A stretch of DNA of 64,000 nucleotides, taken from positions 558,001-622,000 of the forward strand of contig JBEKRQ010000002.1 in the NCBI GenBank assembly GCA_049517655.1, given 5' to 3'. Source of the stretch: UBA11358 sp049517655 (GTDB taxonomy: Bacteria; Verrucomicrobiota; Verrucomicrobiia; Limisphaerales; UBA11358). Of this stretch, positions 17,864 through 27,217 are shown one piece after another. Positions within the stretch are counted from its first letter, which is position 1, and each line of letters begins with the position of its first letter. The position numbers and the translations under genes were made by a program. The notes under the pieces are model-generated. The model saw nothing but the letters and a program-made list of their open reading frames with translations. It was not told the origin of the DNA and did not search any database.

Positions 17864-19423
17864 TCATTTCATCAGGACAGTGTTTTCCTGTTTTGCCGTG
17901 TGATCGCGACCGAGCCAGAAGTTGGCCCAGGACGATGTGCCGCGCAGTCCCTGGTTTTGCACCACGGGCGCGTGCTGCAACAATTCCTGTTCCCTGCCCT
18001 CATGTTTCAGGCGTTCGTAAGCGCGCAGCCAGATGCAATCGCCAATGCCATCCACTTCGCAGCGGCCTTCGCGCGTGCCACCACACGGGCCATTGCGCTG
18101 GTTCTTCGCGCATTGGGATTCGGGACATAGAAATGCGATTTCTGCGAGCGAACAATCGCCGCAGTCTTTGCACTGGAACAGGACGGCTTTGCTGAGATGC
18201 TCCAGAACACGCATCGGTTTCGGGCCTTGCTTGGGGTCCGCCGAATTCCTGCAAATCTTCGCGCCCCATTTCGTCAGCGCGCGGCCCGGAGTGAACATGA
18301 GGTTGTGGCTCAATTTGGCCAGACGATAAATCGGACTGACATGTTTTGATTTTATCTTCGTGGCAGGACTCGGCACGGCAGCATCGGCAAGTCCCGTCGC
18401 CGGGTTTTCCGCGTAGTGGAAAAATTCGCCGGGCCTTGAGAATTTGATTTCCCGCGCGAACTGTTTCCAATCGTCAGGAGCGAACGCGCGTTCGATCTCG
18501 AGGATTCTTTCGATGGCGGCAAAATGATGCACGCCGCCCAGATACACGCCGCGATAGCCAAGACCGCGATATACAGCAATCCGTTTGGCGGCGAATTCGC
18601 AGAAGAACACCTTGCCGCCGTCGGCTGATTGTCCGTGTTTCAGGCACAAATCCAACAGCGGTTTCGTGAGGACGATGCCAGGAACCCGACCCTCGTGAAA
18701 GATTTGTGCGACCCTGGAATTCAACAGAAAAACATTGCCGATCAGCGGAACGGGTTTCATCCCGTGATGATCCATGTAAAACCGCATCTCGCTGTCCTTG
18801 CGGGAGTCAAAGCCGACCTGATTGATAATGAATTGCGCGCCGGCTTCGATTTTCTTCTGAAGCTTGAAGTATTGCGGCATTACTTCGCCTTCGCGCAGCT
18901 TGTAATTCGACGCGACCGCTCCGATGCAGAACCGGGTTTTTTCAAGCCGCTGACCCTTGCTGTTGATATTGTCGTCCTTCGGATCAAAACCCCGGTTCAT
19001 CTTGTTTAACATCGAAATCAAGCCGACGGAATCAATGTCGAACACAGGCTTCGCAAGACCTTGGATGCCTCCGACCGGATGATCACCGGTCATCGCCAGA
19101 ATATTTTGAAACCCGTCGCTGTACAGAAGCCATGCTTCGCTCTCAAGACCGTTTCGGTTGAGGTCTTTGCAGGTAAGATGAATAACGACTTCCTTGCCGG
19201 CGTAAAGGATGGGCTTTCCAAGGGCTGAAGGCGCGAGCTGCGGATTGCCGCCGGCGTTATCGGTGATCGAAACCCAATCAATGGCAGGGCACCCGACAAG
19301 TTGTTTGGCAAAAGCGCCTGCCTTTACCGCACTGCGTTCGGCCATCGAACCGCGCACGGAAACCAGTTCAGTCCCGATAAGAAACCGGGAAGTCTGAAAT
19401 AATTTTTCCTGCAATGTTTGCAT
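17864..19423 (-). CDS. Methylenetetrahydrofolate reductase-like protein with C-terminal Cys-rich domain
   Basis: Predicted to reduce methylene-THF to methyl-THF or to act with a methyl-transfer partner; 519 residues, much longer than MetF (about 300). Residues about 1-320 match the MTHFR barrel (LVSVRGSMAERSAVKAGAFA, GDHPVGGIQGL, FDIDSVGLI). Residues about 405-490 are a Cys-rich tail with CKDCGDCSLAE, CPESQCAKNQ and NGPCGG, resembling the MTHFR_C domain (PF12225) that may hold a metal or an Fe-S cluster. A pterin-binding methyltransferase is divergently encoded 171 bp away. The same pairing is known in organisms using methyl-THF with corrinoid proteins. Electron donor and direction are unknown. 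Confidence 0.85.
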   Translation of the reverse strand: MQTLQEKLFQTSRFLIGTELVSVRGSMAERSAVKAGAFAKQLVGCPAIDWVSITDNAGGNPQLAPSALGKPILYAGKEVVIHLTCKDLNRNGLESEAWLLYSDGFQNILAMTGDHPVGGIQGLAKPVFDIDSVGLISMLNKMNRGFDPKDDNINSKGQRLEKTRFCIGAVASNYKLREGEVMPQYFKLQKKIEAGAQFIINQVGFDSRKDSEMRFYMDHHGMKPVPLIGNVFLLNSRVAQIFHEGRVPGIVLTKPLLDLCLKHGQSADGGKVFFCEFAAKRIAVYRGLGYRGVYLGGVHHFAAIERILEIERAFAPDDWKQFAREIKFSRPGEFFHYAENPATGLADAAVPSPATKIKSKHVSPIYRLAKLSHNLMFTPGRALTKWGAKICRNSADPKQGPKPMRVLEHLSKAVLFQCKDCGDCSLAEIAFLCPESQCAKNQRNGPCGGTREGRCEVDGIGDCIWLRAYERLKHEGREQELLQHAPVVQNQGLRGTSSWANFWLGRDHTAKQENTVLMK

Positions 19424-19594
19424 TTATTTACACCGATAAGAAATTGATCTTAATGTCGGCGCGGGCAAAGGGGAACTACTTTTTGGTCGGGCGCGCTTTC
19501 CTGCCATCGGCGGCGCGGAAAAGTGCCTGTCCAGGATTGAATTTGATTGTTTTTCTGTTTGTCCATGGCAACCATTTGTCAGCAATAAGCATTC

Positions 19595-20473
19595 ATGGCA
19601 ATGAGCATCGCAGGTCTTACCATCATCGGCGAATCGATAAATGATTCCGTGCCATCCACTCACGCCTTATTCGAAAAAAACGACATGGCGGGCATCATCG
19701 GGCTGGCGAAATCCCAGGCGGAAACCGGCGCTGCTTACATCGACGTGAATGTCGGCTCGCGCTCTCCCGGATTCATGGCGGATGTCGTAAAAAAAATTCA
19801 ACAGCACATTTCGATTCCGCTTTCGATTGACACCCCTGATCCTGAAATCGCCGCTGCGGGATTGGAAGTGTACAATCCCGTGCGCGCAGGAAACCGCAAA
19901 CCTATTTTGAATTCAATTTCCCAGGCCAGACTGGAAATGTTTGAACTCTATGCGAAGCAGCCCTTTATTCCTGTCCTGCTGGTCGTGGAAGAGGTGGATC
20001 AAAATGGCGTCGCAAAAATGAATAAAACCGCCGAAGAAACGCATGCCTCTGCAAAAGCCATGGTCAATATCGCGCGTGAACGCATCAAAAAGGTGACGAA
20101 CGATCAGATCATTCTCGACCCGGGCATCATGCCGATCGGGACCGATTCTGAAGGCAGTTTTAAGCGGGTGATAGATGCGGTTAAACTGATTCATCAGGAT
20201 GCCGATCTCAAGGGCGTCAATATGTCGGTCGGGCTGAGCAATTTTACTGTCATGTTGCCGTCAAAACGGGCTGATGGTTCGCCTGTAAAAGGGGCGCTGG
20301 AAAGCGCTTTCCTAACAATGGCAATGCCGATGGGATTCAATATCATTATTGGCTCTGTGAAGCGGAATTATTCGCTTTTGCCGGATAATCATCCGGCCAT
20401 GCAATGTTTGAAGGATGTCCTGAAACTGGATGGCTTCGATGTTATTATGAGAGTGAAGGATTTTTATTCCTGA
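19595..20473 (+). CDS. Pterin-binding methyltransferase (AcsE/MetH pterin-domain family)
   Basis: TIM-barrel protein of 292 residues of the dihydropteroate synthase superfamily, in the branch that moves a methyl group between THF and a corrinoid protein. Motifs: IIGESINDS at the first strand, YIDVNVGSRSP (Asp/Asn), LSIDTPDPEIAAAGL, ILNSIS, LDPGIMPIGTD and GVNMSVGLSNFTVM. These fit AcsE/MtvA-like methyltransferases better than folate-synthesis DHPS. It contains no cobalamin domain, and no corrinoid protein gene is in the window, so the acceptor must be elsewhere. Divergent from the MTHFR-like gene. Start at ATG 19595; a second ATG two codons later is possible. Confidence 0.82.
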   Translation: MAMSIAGLTIIGESINDSVPSTHALFEKNDMAGIIGLAKSQAETGAAYIDVNVGSRSPGFMADVVKKIQQHISIPLSIDTPDPEIAAAGLEVYNPVRAGNRKPILNSISQARLEMFELYAKQPFIPVLLVVEEVDQNGVAKMNKTAEETHASAKAMVNIARERIKKVTNDQIILDPGIMPIGTDSEGSFKRVIDAVKLIHQDADLKGVNMSVGLSNFTVMLPSKRADGSPVKGALESAFLTMAMPMGFNIIIGSVKRNYSLLPDNHPAMQCLKDVLKLDGFDVIMRVKDFYS

Positions 20474-20566
20474 AAAAATAATCCTTCGGTCAAAGCCCAG
20501 TCCGAACCCTGTCAACGCAAATACGCGTCGTAACTGTTAGTCACAGTCATGCCATTGGTTGCCGTT

Positions 20567-21028
20567 TTATATGGCATCAGAGGAATGCGCCATAATGCGG
20601 ATCGTCCCCTCTTTCGGCTTACCACCTAAAACATCAATTCCTAGTTTAATTGCACCGTCGTTAGTGTTTAGAAAACAAGCGTGTCTATCCCTTTGGCCAC
20701 CATTGCTAGGCCCTGTCTGCACTTCAAGGCTATCGCCAGGCTTCAAAAAAACACTCCCTCCAGGAAGTCCCTGGATTTCGATTGAGCGGGAATCTTTGTT
20801 TTGAAGACGAAGTCTCAAGTCAACATTCAGCAGAGTATTAGTGTCGGCAGCAGAACTGATTTCCGCAATCAGATCTACTCCAGCCAGAGTTTTTGGGACT
20901 TTCACCGTGCAACCATACGATCCCGTTACAGATTCTTGGCAGACACCCAAGTTCCACGTTCGTTCCCAAGTAACACACCCTTGAGCCAACATGGCCAGAG
21001 GAATAAGTAATACAATCAGCTTGTTCAT
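20567..21028 (-). CDS. Small predicted lipoprotein, unknown function
   Basis: A 153-residue protein with a signal peptide MNKLIVLLIPLAMLAQGC, i.e. a lipobox-like ending before Cys18, so probably membrane-anchored. I choose ATG 21028 because it starts directly at the signal; a longer frame adds nine residues without a signal. The mature part is rich in beta strands with a repeated Thr/Ser/Gly pattern and no motif I recognise. It lies 39 bp after the stop of the formate-THF ligase gene on the same strand and may be transcribed with it, though a functional link is not evident. Its G+C looks lower than that of its neighbours. Confidence 0.6.
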   Translation of the reverse strand: MNKLIVLLIPLAMLAQGCVTWERTWNLGVCQESVTGSYGCTVKVPKTLAGVDLIAEISSAADTNTLLNVDLRLRLQNKDSRSIEIQGLPGGSVFLKPGDSLEVQTGPSNGGQRDRHACFLNTNDGAIKLGIDVLGGKPKEGTIRIMAHSSDAI

Positions 21029-21067
21029 AAAGGGGTCAGTCCTCACTATTGACACTTTGGCCAGCGA

Positions 21068-22687
21068 TTACTTTGTCACTTTGATATGGGCGGCGGCGGG
21101 GACCTTGGGCAAGCCGGGCATCGTTACGATGTTGCCACAGACAGCCACAATGAAGCCAGCGCCCGCAGACAGACGCAACTCGTTCACCTTGATCCGGAAT
21201 CCACGCGGACGACCGCGCAATTCGGGATCGTCCGAAAGCGACATGGCCGTCTTGGCCACGCAGATTGGCAATTTCCCGAATCCATGCTTGTTGAACAACT
21301 CGATGCTGTTCTTCGCGACGCGGTCAAAGTCCACGCCGTCCGCACCGTAGAGTTGCGTCGCCAGTGTCTCGATCTTTTTCTCGATCGGCGCTTCGAGTGG
21401 ATAAAGAAAGCGAACCTTTTTCCGCTTGTTCTTTTCGATGGTGTGCAGCACGGCTGAGGCCAGTTCCATCGCGCCGGCACCACCTTTATCGAAGTGCCGC
21501 GACACCACAGCTTCGACGCCTTGTTTGGAGCAGAACTTGACGATTCGCGCGTGGTCCGCCGGTTTGTCATCCGGGAAATGGCTGAGGCACACCACTGGAT
21601 CAATACCGAATCGCCGGATGTTCTCAATATGCTTGGCGAGGTTGCCAAGCCCGCCGGTGTCCTTGTTGAATCCGCCGTGATAGGCGATCGCCTTGGTGGA
21701 GGCGATGATGACCGCCATCGAAGGTTTCAGCCCGGCGGTGCGGCACTTGATGTGTATGAACTTTTCTGCGCCGAGATCGGTGGCAAAGCCGGCTTCGGTG
21801 ATCACGTAATCCGCGAGCTTGAGCGCGAGCCGCGTGGCAACGCATGTGTTCGTGCCCTGAGCGATGTTGGCGAATGGGCCGCCATGGACGAAGGCTGGCG
21901 TGCCTTCCAACGACTGCACCAGGTTCGGGTGAATGGCGTCGCGCAGCAGCAACTGCATCGCACCCACGGCCTGCATGGCCTCGGCGCGCACGGGCTGGCC
22001 CTTGTAGGTAAAGCCGACAACCATGTTCGTCATGCGCCGGCCAAGGTCTCCAAAATCCTTGGCGAGGCAAAGAATGGCCATGACTTCAGAGGCGGGCGTG
22101 ATGTTGAATCCGTCGCGCCGCGGCACACCGTGCAACGGACCGCCCAAGCCGATGATAATGTCGCGCAAGGAGCGTTCGTTGAGGTCGATGACCCGGCGCA
22201 GAACGATCCGGCGCGGATCGAGGCCGAGTTCGTTCCCGTGCTGGAGATGGTTGTCCACCATGGCGCAGAGCAGGTTGTTGGCTTTCTCGACCGCATACAT
22301 GTCACCGACGAAGTGAAGGTTGATGTCCTCGGCCGGCACGACCTGCGCGCGTCCGCCGCCGGTGCCGCCGCCTTTGATGCCGAAATAAGGGCCGAGCGAC
22401 GGCTCGCGCACGCAGAACATGGATTTCCTCCCGAGCCGGCGGAGCGCGTCAGCGAGGCCGATGGTGGCGGTGGTCTTGCCCTCACCCTGTGGTGTGGGGG
22501 TCATGGCCGTGACCAGGATCAGGTGACCATTAGGTCGGTGTTGCCTGGCCTCGATTTCGGAAATCGGAATTTTGGCTATGTAATGTCCGTGAGGTAGAAT
22601 GGTCTCGGTGTCGAGGCCCAGTTCGCGGGCGACCTCGGAGACTCGACGCGGAGGCAGGCCATTTGGGGCGGCGGTTTGTTGCGACAT
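21068..22687 (-). CDS. fhs: Formate-tetrahydrofolate ligase
   Basis: ATP-dependent formation of 10-formyl-THF from formate and THF, 539 residues. The P-loop motif TPTPQGEGKTTATIGLADAL, followed by REPSLGPYFGIKGGGTGGG, is diagnostic; NMVVGFTYKGQPVRAEAMQA and GGFNKDTGGLGNLAKHIENI are also present. Start at 22687 (MSQQ); an upstream in-frame extension of 65 residues is rejected because it lacks homology and holds no motif. Divergent from mpl with a 168-bp gap. Together with the MTHFR-like and pterin-methyltransferase genes it supplies a possible formate-to-methyl-THF route, but folD, which would be needed in between, is not in the window. Confidence 0.93.
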   Translation of the reverse strand: MSQQTAAPNGLPPRRVSEVARELGLDTETILPHGHYIAKIPISEIEARQHRPNGHLILVTAMTPTPQGEGKTTATIGLADALRRLGRKSMFCVREPSLGPYFGIKGGGTGGGRAQVVPAEDINLHFVGDMYAVEKANNLLCAMVDNHLQHGNELGLDPRRIVLRRVIDLNERSLRDIIIGLGGPLHGVPRRDGFNITPASEVMAILCLAKDFGDLGRRMTNMVVGFTYKGQPVRAEAMQAVGAMQLLLRDAIHPNLVQSLEGTPAFVHGGPFANIAQGTNTCVATRLALKLADYVITEAGFATDLGAEKFIHIKCRTAGLKPSMAVIIASTKAIAYHGGFNKDTGGLGNLAKHIENIRRFGIDPVVCLSHFPDDKPADHARIVKFCSKQGVEAVVSRHFDKGGAGAMELASAVLHTIEKNKRKKVRFLYPLEAPIEKKIETLATQLYGADGVDFDRVAKNSIELFNKHGFGKLPICVAKTAMSLSDDPELRGRPRGFRIKVNELRLSAGAGFIVAVCGNIVTMPGLPKVPAAAHIKVTK

Positions 22688-22855
22688 AGCAGGTGACAGG
22701 GATACAGTAGATGGTCTGACGTGGCAATTGGGATTTTTGGCTGTCTCCATATAGTGGAGAACCGTGGAGGAACTGATCATTTCATCACGGTTCACCTTAA
22801 ACCAAAATCCCTTTGCGCTTTCCTCGCTTCCCGATTTGTTTATCCTCGCGGTGAT

Positions 22856-24250
22856 ATGTTTCCGGCAATTCGTTCGGTTCACTTCGTTGGTATTTGCGGC
22901 ACCGCGATGGCGTCCGCCGCAGCGGCCATGAAGGAAAAAGGTTTCGAGATCACGGGCTCGGACCAGAACGTTTACCCGCCGATGTCCGCGTTTCTGGCTG
23001 GAAAAAAAATCGAGGTGATGAACGGTTACGCGGAGCTGAATCTTGCCCGCAAGCCCGATCTGGTGGTGATTGGCAATGTTATTTCACGCGGCAATCCGGA
23101 AGCGGAGTTCGTGCTCGAGCACAAACTCCGCTATTGCTCGCTGCCGGAGTTGCTCAAGGAATTTTTCATCCGCGGCAAACGCTCGATTGTCGTCGCCGGC
23201 ACGCATGGCAAGACCACAACGACTTCCCTGCTGACGTGGGTATTCGAGCATAACGGATTGAATCCGAGTTATCTCATCGGCGGCATCCCGAACAATCTGA
23301 ACCAGGGCGCGCGGTTCACGGACAGCCAATGGTTCATCATCGAAGGCGACGAATACGACACCGCGTTCTTCGACAAGCGCAGCAAATTCGTCCATTACAT
23401 GCCGGAAATCGCCATCATCAACAACCTTGAGTTTGATCACGCCGACATTTTTGAAAACCTGGATGCGATTAAAAAATCGTTCTCGCATTTCATCCGGCTT
23501 ATCCCGCGCAACGGCCTGCTGCTTGGCAATGGCGACGACCCAAATCTCGCAGCGCTGCTGAATGTGACGCATTGTCCGGTCAAGCGTTTCGGTCTCGGCG
23601 AACGTAACGCGATCCAGGCATTTAACCTCCGTTATGGCCCGACGGCGACGGAGTTTGAAATTCCAAGTTTTAAATTTCACCTGAACATGGTGGGCGAACT
23701 CAACGTGCGCAACGCTTTGGCAGTCATCGCGTGCGCCAAACATTGCGGGCTATCCAACAAGCAGATTCAATCCGCGTTCGACACGTTCAAAGGCATCAAG
23801 CGGCGGATGGAAGTGCGCGGCATCGCGGGCGGGGTGACGGTGGTGGATGATTTCGGGCATCACCCAACAGCGATTCACGAGACGCTGAAGGCGCTGCGGC
23901 TGAGATATCCACACGAGAAAATCTGGGCCATTTTCGAACCGCGCTCGAACACAACACGCCGCAAGGTTTTTCAGAATGAACTGGTAACCGCGTTCGTAGA
24001 TGCCAACGCGGTGGTGATTTCTGAAGTGGCGCGGCTGGAGCAGATTGCCGCTGAAGAACGGCTGAACCCAGAAAAACTGATGCAGGATTTAAGGAATGCA
24101 GGCAAGAACGCGGCTTACCTGCCCGATGTGGATTCCATTGTCGCGCACCTGGCGAAAAGTGCGCAAGGCGGCGACATCATCGTGGTGTTCAGCAACGGCG
24201 GGTTTGGCGGGATTCACGGAAAACTGCTAGAACGATTGGGACGGAAATGA
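22856..24250 (+). CDS. mpl: UDP-MurNAc:L-Ala-gamma-D-Glu-meso-DAP ligase (peptidoglycan recycling)
   Basis: Joins a recycled tripeptide to UDP-N-acetylmuramate. It is 464 residues, a Mur ligase. The N-terminus VHFVGICGTAMASAAAAMKE, the nucleotide loop GTHGKTTTTSLL (115-126), the Asn-rich IPNNLNQGARF and EGDEYDTAFFDKRSKF, and the conserved NNLEFDHADIF all point to Mpl rather than MurC. ATG at 22856 is preferred because an earlier frame (22721) overlaps the fhs leader region and has no homology. It is monocistronic in appearance, convergent with the GT9 gene. Confidence 0.93.
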   Translation: MFPAIRSVHFVGICGTAMASAAAAMKEKGFEITGSDQNVYPPMSAFLAGKKIEVMNGYAELNLARKPDLVVIGNVISRGNPEAEFVLEHKLRYCSLPELLKEFFIRGKRSIVVAGTHGKTTTTSLLTWVFEHNGLNPSYLIGGIPNNLNQGARFTDSQWFIIEGDEYDTAFFDKRSKFVHYMPEIAIINNLEFDHADIFENLDAIKKSFSHFIRLIPRNGLLLGNGDDPNLAALLNVTHCPVKRFGLGERNAIQAFNLRYGPTATEFEIPSFKFHLNMVGELNVRNALAVIACAKHCGLSNKQIQSAFDTFKGIKRRMEVRGIAGGVTVVDDFGHHPTAIHETLKALRLRYPHEKIWAIFEPRSNTTRRKVFQNELVTAFVDANAVVISEVARLEQIAAEERLNPEKLMQDLRNAGKNAAYLPDVDSIVAHLAKSAQGGDIIVVFSNGGFGGIHGKLLERLGRK

Positions 24251-24262
24251 TTTGCGTGACGT

Positions 24263-25291
24263 TCAGGTGCGTTTGGACTCCGCCAAAACGGTTTGTAAAC
24301 AATTAAAGACCTGCTCGGGCGAAATGGCCGCAAGACAATAATTGGCGCTTTGACAAATGCTCGCGCCAGCGCCACAGGAACATGAAGTTCCCGCCAGCAC
24401 CCGGTGGCGTTCGCCGATTGGCGCCCACCGCGTGGGGGAGCTGGGGCCGAACAGTGCGAGCGTCGGCACGCCCAAACCGGCGGCGAAATGCAACGGACCT
24501 GTGTCGCCGGAAATAAAAACTTTCGCCCGCTTCAATACCGCGAGAAACAGGGACAGATCGGGCACGACCGGCACGACCGGCGCGCTGGGCGCGAGTTTTT
24601 TGAATTCAACCATCAATGACTGTTCACGCGCGCCGGTGGGGGTGGTGAAAGCAAGTCGCCATCCCACCGTCGCAGCCAACCGATAAAACGCCGCCCAATG
24701 TTCCACCGGCCATTGCCGGTTCGGTTGACTCGAAGCCATATGACAAAGAATGACCCGCTCTGGGAGCAGCGCAATCGCCAATGCATCCAGAGCCGGATCA
24801 GCCCGAATTTCCAGTTCCAGCGAAGATGGTGGCGCAATGTTCCAAGCAGACAAAACGTGCGCCAACCGCAGCGACTCGTGCTGTGTGGGCGGTGCGGCCC
24901 GAACGTGCTGGTTGTAACAAAAGCGCCGGCCCAGAAAACCTCCCCGGCCGTCCAATCCCAGCCGTTGGCACGCCCCGGCGAAAAAACTCACAATTGCGCC
25001 GCGGTCGTTGCCGGCAAAATCCACCGAGCGGTCGAATTTTTCGCGGCGCAATGCGCGAATGACCGGCCAGGTTTCGCGCAGGCTCGCGCTTCCACGACGA
25101 CGCGGCATGGCCCAGATGCGATCGAGCCACGGCAGATGATTGAAAATGGGCGCAACTTCCTCCGGCACGAGCACGTGCAGTTCACACTGCGGAAAATGTT
25201 CGCGAATCGCCCGCAATGCCGGAGTCATCAGCACGGCGTCGCCGAAGTATTTGAACTGGATGGCGAGAATTTTTTCGGGCCGGGCGCTCAC
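24263..25291 (-). CDS. GT9-family heptosyltransferase-like glycosyltransferase
   Basis: 342 residues of the ADP-heptose:LPS heptosyltransferase class (GT-B). The N-terminus KILAIQFKYFGDAVLMTPAL and the donor-binding region VFISGDTGPLHFAAGLGVPT are typical. It starts by ATGA overlap with the ABC transporter gene 25288-27120, so the pair is one operon. In this locus it probably adds heptose or a similar sugar to a lipid-linked core. The exact sugar is not predictable. The C-terminal 40 residues contain several Cys (SCSCGAGASICQSANYCL), unusual for the family and possibly metal-binding. Confidence 0.87.
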   Translation of the reverse strand: MSARPEKILAIQFKYFGDAVLMTPALRAIREHFPQCELHVLVPEEVAPIFNHLPWLDRIWAMPRRRGSASLRETWPVIRALRREKFDRSVDFAGNDRGAIVSFFAGACQRLGLDGRGGFLGRRFCYNQHVRAAPPTQHESLRLAHVLSAWNIAPPSSLELEIRADPALDALAIALLPERVILCHMASSQPNRQWPVEHWAAFYRLAATVGWRLAFTTPTGAREQSLMVEFKKLAPSAPVVPVVPDLSLFLAVLKRAKVFISGDTGPLHFAAGLGVPTLALFGPSSPTRWAPIGERHRVLAGTSCSCGAGASICQSANYCLAAISPEQVFNCLQTVLAESKRT

Positions 25292-27120
25292 GAGGCGAAT
25301 TGCAGTTCGTAAAGTTTTTGGTAAATGCCACCGCGCCGGATCAATTCATCATGCTTGCCGGTTTCGATGATGCGGTTTTGATCAAGCACGACAATCATGT
25401 CCGCGTGCAGAATGGTGGAAAGCCGGTGCGCGATACAAAGCGTTGTGCGTCCGCGCATCAATGCATCAAGCGCGGCCTGCACCGCGCGTTCGGATTCCGT
25501 GTCCAGCGCGCTGGTGGCTTCATCGAGGACAAGAATGGGGGCGTTTCTCAAAACGGCGCGGGCGATGGCAAGGCGCTGGCGCTGGCCGCCGGAAAGCATC
25601 ACCCCTTTTTCACCAATAACCGTGTCAAAACCCAGCGGTTTCTCCATGATAAAATCGTAGGCGTAGGCGCTGCGCGCGGCGGCGATGATTTCGTCGTTCG
25701 TCGCGCCTGGTCGGCCCAGTTCGATGTTCCGACGAATAGTGTCGTTGAACAAGATGGTTTCCTGCGTGACGATGGCGATCTGGTTGTGGAGGTCGTGCGT
25801 GGAAACGTCGCGGAGGTCCACACCGCCGATTTTGACCGTGCCGCGCGTCGGGTCATAAAACCGCAGCAGCAAATTGGCAAGCGTCGTTTTGCCGGCGCCG
25901 CTGGAGCCGACAAGCGCAACGAGCTGGCCCGCTTTGACGGTGAGGTTAATGTTATGCAGGACAGGTTTTTCGCCGTAGTTGAAATCAATGTTTTCAAACT
26001 GGATTTCGGCGTTGGCAGCGTGGAGCATTTTCGGCTGCGTGGGTTCCGGAACGGAATTTTTCGTGGCGAGCAGCTCAAAGACACGTTCGCTGGCGGCGCG
26101 GGCCTGGTGAAGCTGGTTGTGGAGCCGCGTGAGCGCCTTGACGGGCGGATAAATCATCACAATCGTCAAAACAAAGGTGAGAAAATCCGACGATTTCGGC
26201 TGCTGGTCTTTGGGCAGAAACTGCATGCTGTGCTGGATGTAAAGGAACACAAGCGCGATGCCAGTGGCGCCAAAAAATTCCATGAGCTGGCTGGGAATTT
26301 CGTTGGCGCGAACGACGCGCATCAGCTGGCCGACGTATTTTTTCGTGGTGGCACGGAACTGCGCGCTGACAGTCTCTTCAAGGTTGTAGGCTTTGATGAC
26401 GCGGTTGCCGGTAAAGGATTCGTGCATCAGGTTCGTGAGTTCGGCGTTGTATTCCTGCACAGCGCGGGCGGATTTGCGGACTTTGCGGCCATAAATAACT
26501 ATTGGCACGATGCACACGGGAAACACTACGATGGAAATGAGCGTTAAAGTAGGCTGGGTCGTTAGCTGATAACCGAGCAGGCAAAGAATCGTGACCGGGT
26601 CTTTAACCATCGAGGCGAATGAACTGCCGATGATGCCATAGAGGACCTGCGTGTCGTTGGTGATGCGCGCGATGAGGTCGCCGGTGCTGGCGCGGCTGAA
26701 AAATCCAAGCGAAAGATTTTGCAGGTGGCTGAACAGTTTCGTGCGGATGTCGGCGATGGCGTGCATGGCCGACCAGTTCGTCAGATAAATGCTCAAGTAT
26801 TGGAGCGTGTTCCGCAGGAACATGATCGCTGGAATCGCGCTGATGACCAGCAGCCAGCCAACCTGTGAGGTTGGCGGTTGAAAGTTCGGAACAACGGAAG
26901 CCAGCCAGTGTGAGAGCGGACGAATCCACCTGGGCGCGCTTTCGAGCTGCTGGTGCAAATTGGTTTCGCCTTCAAACACCAGCTGAACAACGACCTTGAC
27001 GGCGCCGATGAGCAGGCCGTTGACCAGCCCGTAAAAAACGCCGCAGAGCAGGCCAAGGAAAAACCGTCCACGATAAGGCCGGACGAATCCCCAGAGTTTG
27101 CGAAGAAAATCAATCATCAT
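25288..27120 (-). CDS. MsbA-like lipid/lipopolysaccharide ABC exporter
   Basis: Half-transporter of 610 residues with an N-terminal six-TM domain and a C-terminal ATPase. Walker A GSSGAGKTTLANL, signature LSGGQRQR and Walker B ILVLDEATSALD are present, with the switch His in IAHRLST. Close to MsbA, which flips lipid A-core. The loop between TM1 and TM2 (residues about 45-85) is longer than in Escherichia MsbA. It overlaps a GT9 gene that follows, consistent with export of an LPS core intermediate. Lipid A specificity is inference. Confidence 0.88.
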   Translation of the reverse strand: MMIDFLRKLWGFVRPYRGRFFLGLLCGVFYGLVNGLLIGAVKVVVQLVFEGETNLHQQLESAPRWIRPLSHWLASVVPNFQPPTSQVGWLLVISAIPAIMFLRNTLQYLSIYLTNWSAMHAIADIRTKLFSHLQNLSLGFFSRASTGDLIARITNDTQVLYGIIGSSFASMVKDPVTILCLLGYQLTTQPTLTLISIVVFPVCIVPIVIYGRKVRKSARAVQEYNAELTNLMHESFTGNRVIKAYNLEETVSAQFRATTKKYVGQLMRVVRANEIPSQLMEFFGATGIALVFLYIQHSMQFLPKDQQPKSSDFLTFVLTIVMIYPPVKALTRLHNQLHQARAASERVFELLATKNSVPEPTQPKMLHAANAEIQFENIDFNYGEKPVLHNINLTVKAGQLVALVGSSGAGKTTLANLLLRFYDPTRGTVKIGGVDLRDVSTHDLHNQIAIVTQETILFNDTIRRNIELGRPGATNDEIIAAARSAYAYDFIMEKPLGFDTVIGEKGVMLSGGQRQRLAIARAVLRNAPILVLDEATSALDTESERAVQAALDALMRGRTTLCIAHRLSTILHADMIVVLDQNRIIETGKHDELIRRGGIYQKLYELQFAS

Positions 27121-27217
27121 GTATATTTTTCTGGCAAGGCCGACTTAAAGCGAGAGTTAATTTTGAACGCATCCGAAAAATGTTGCCGTAGAAAATGGGC
27201 GATGTATAGAATTTTTC

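Noticed and set aside
19424..19594. Possible riboswitch between the MTHFR-like and methyltransferase genes
   Set aside because: No recognisable cobalamin or SAM riboswitch core (for example a B12 box) could be read in either direction.
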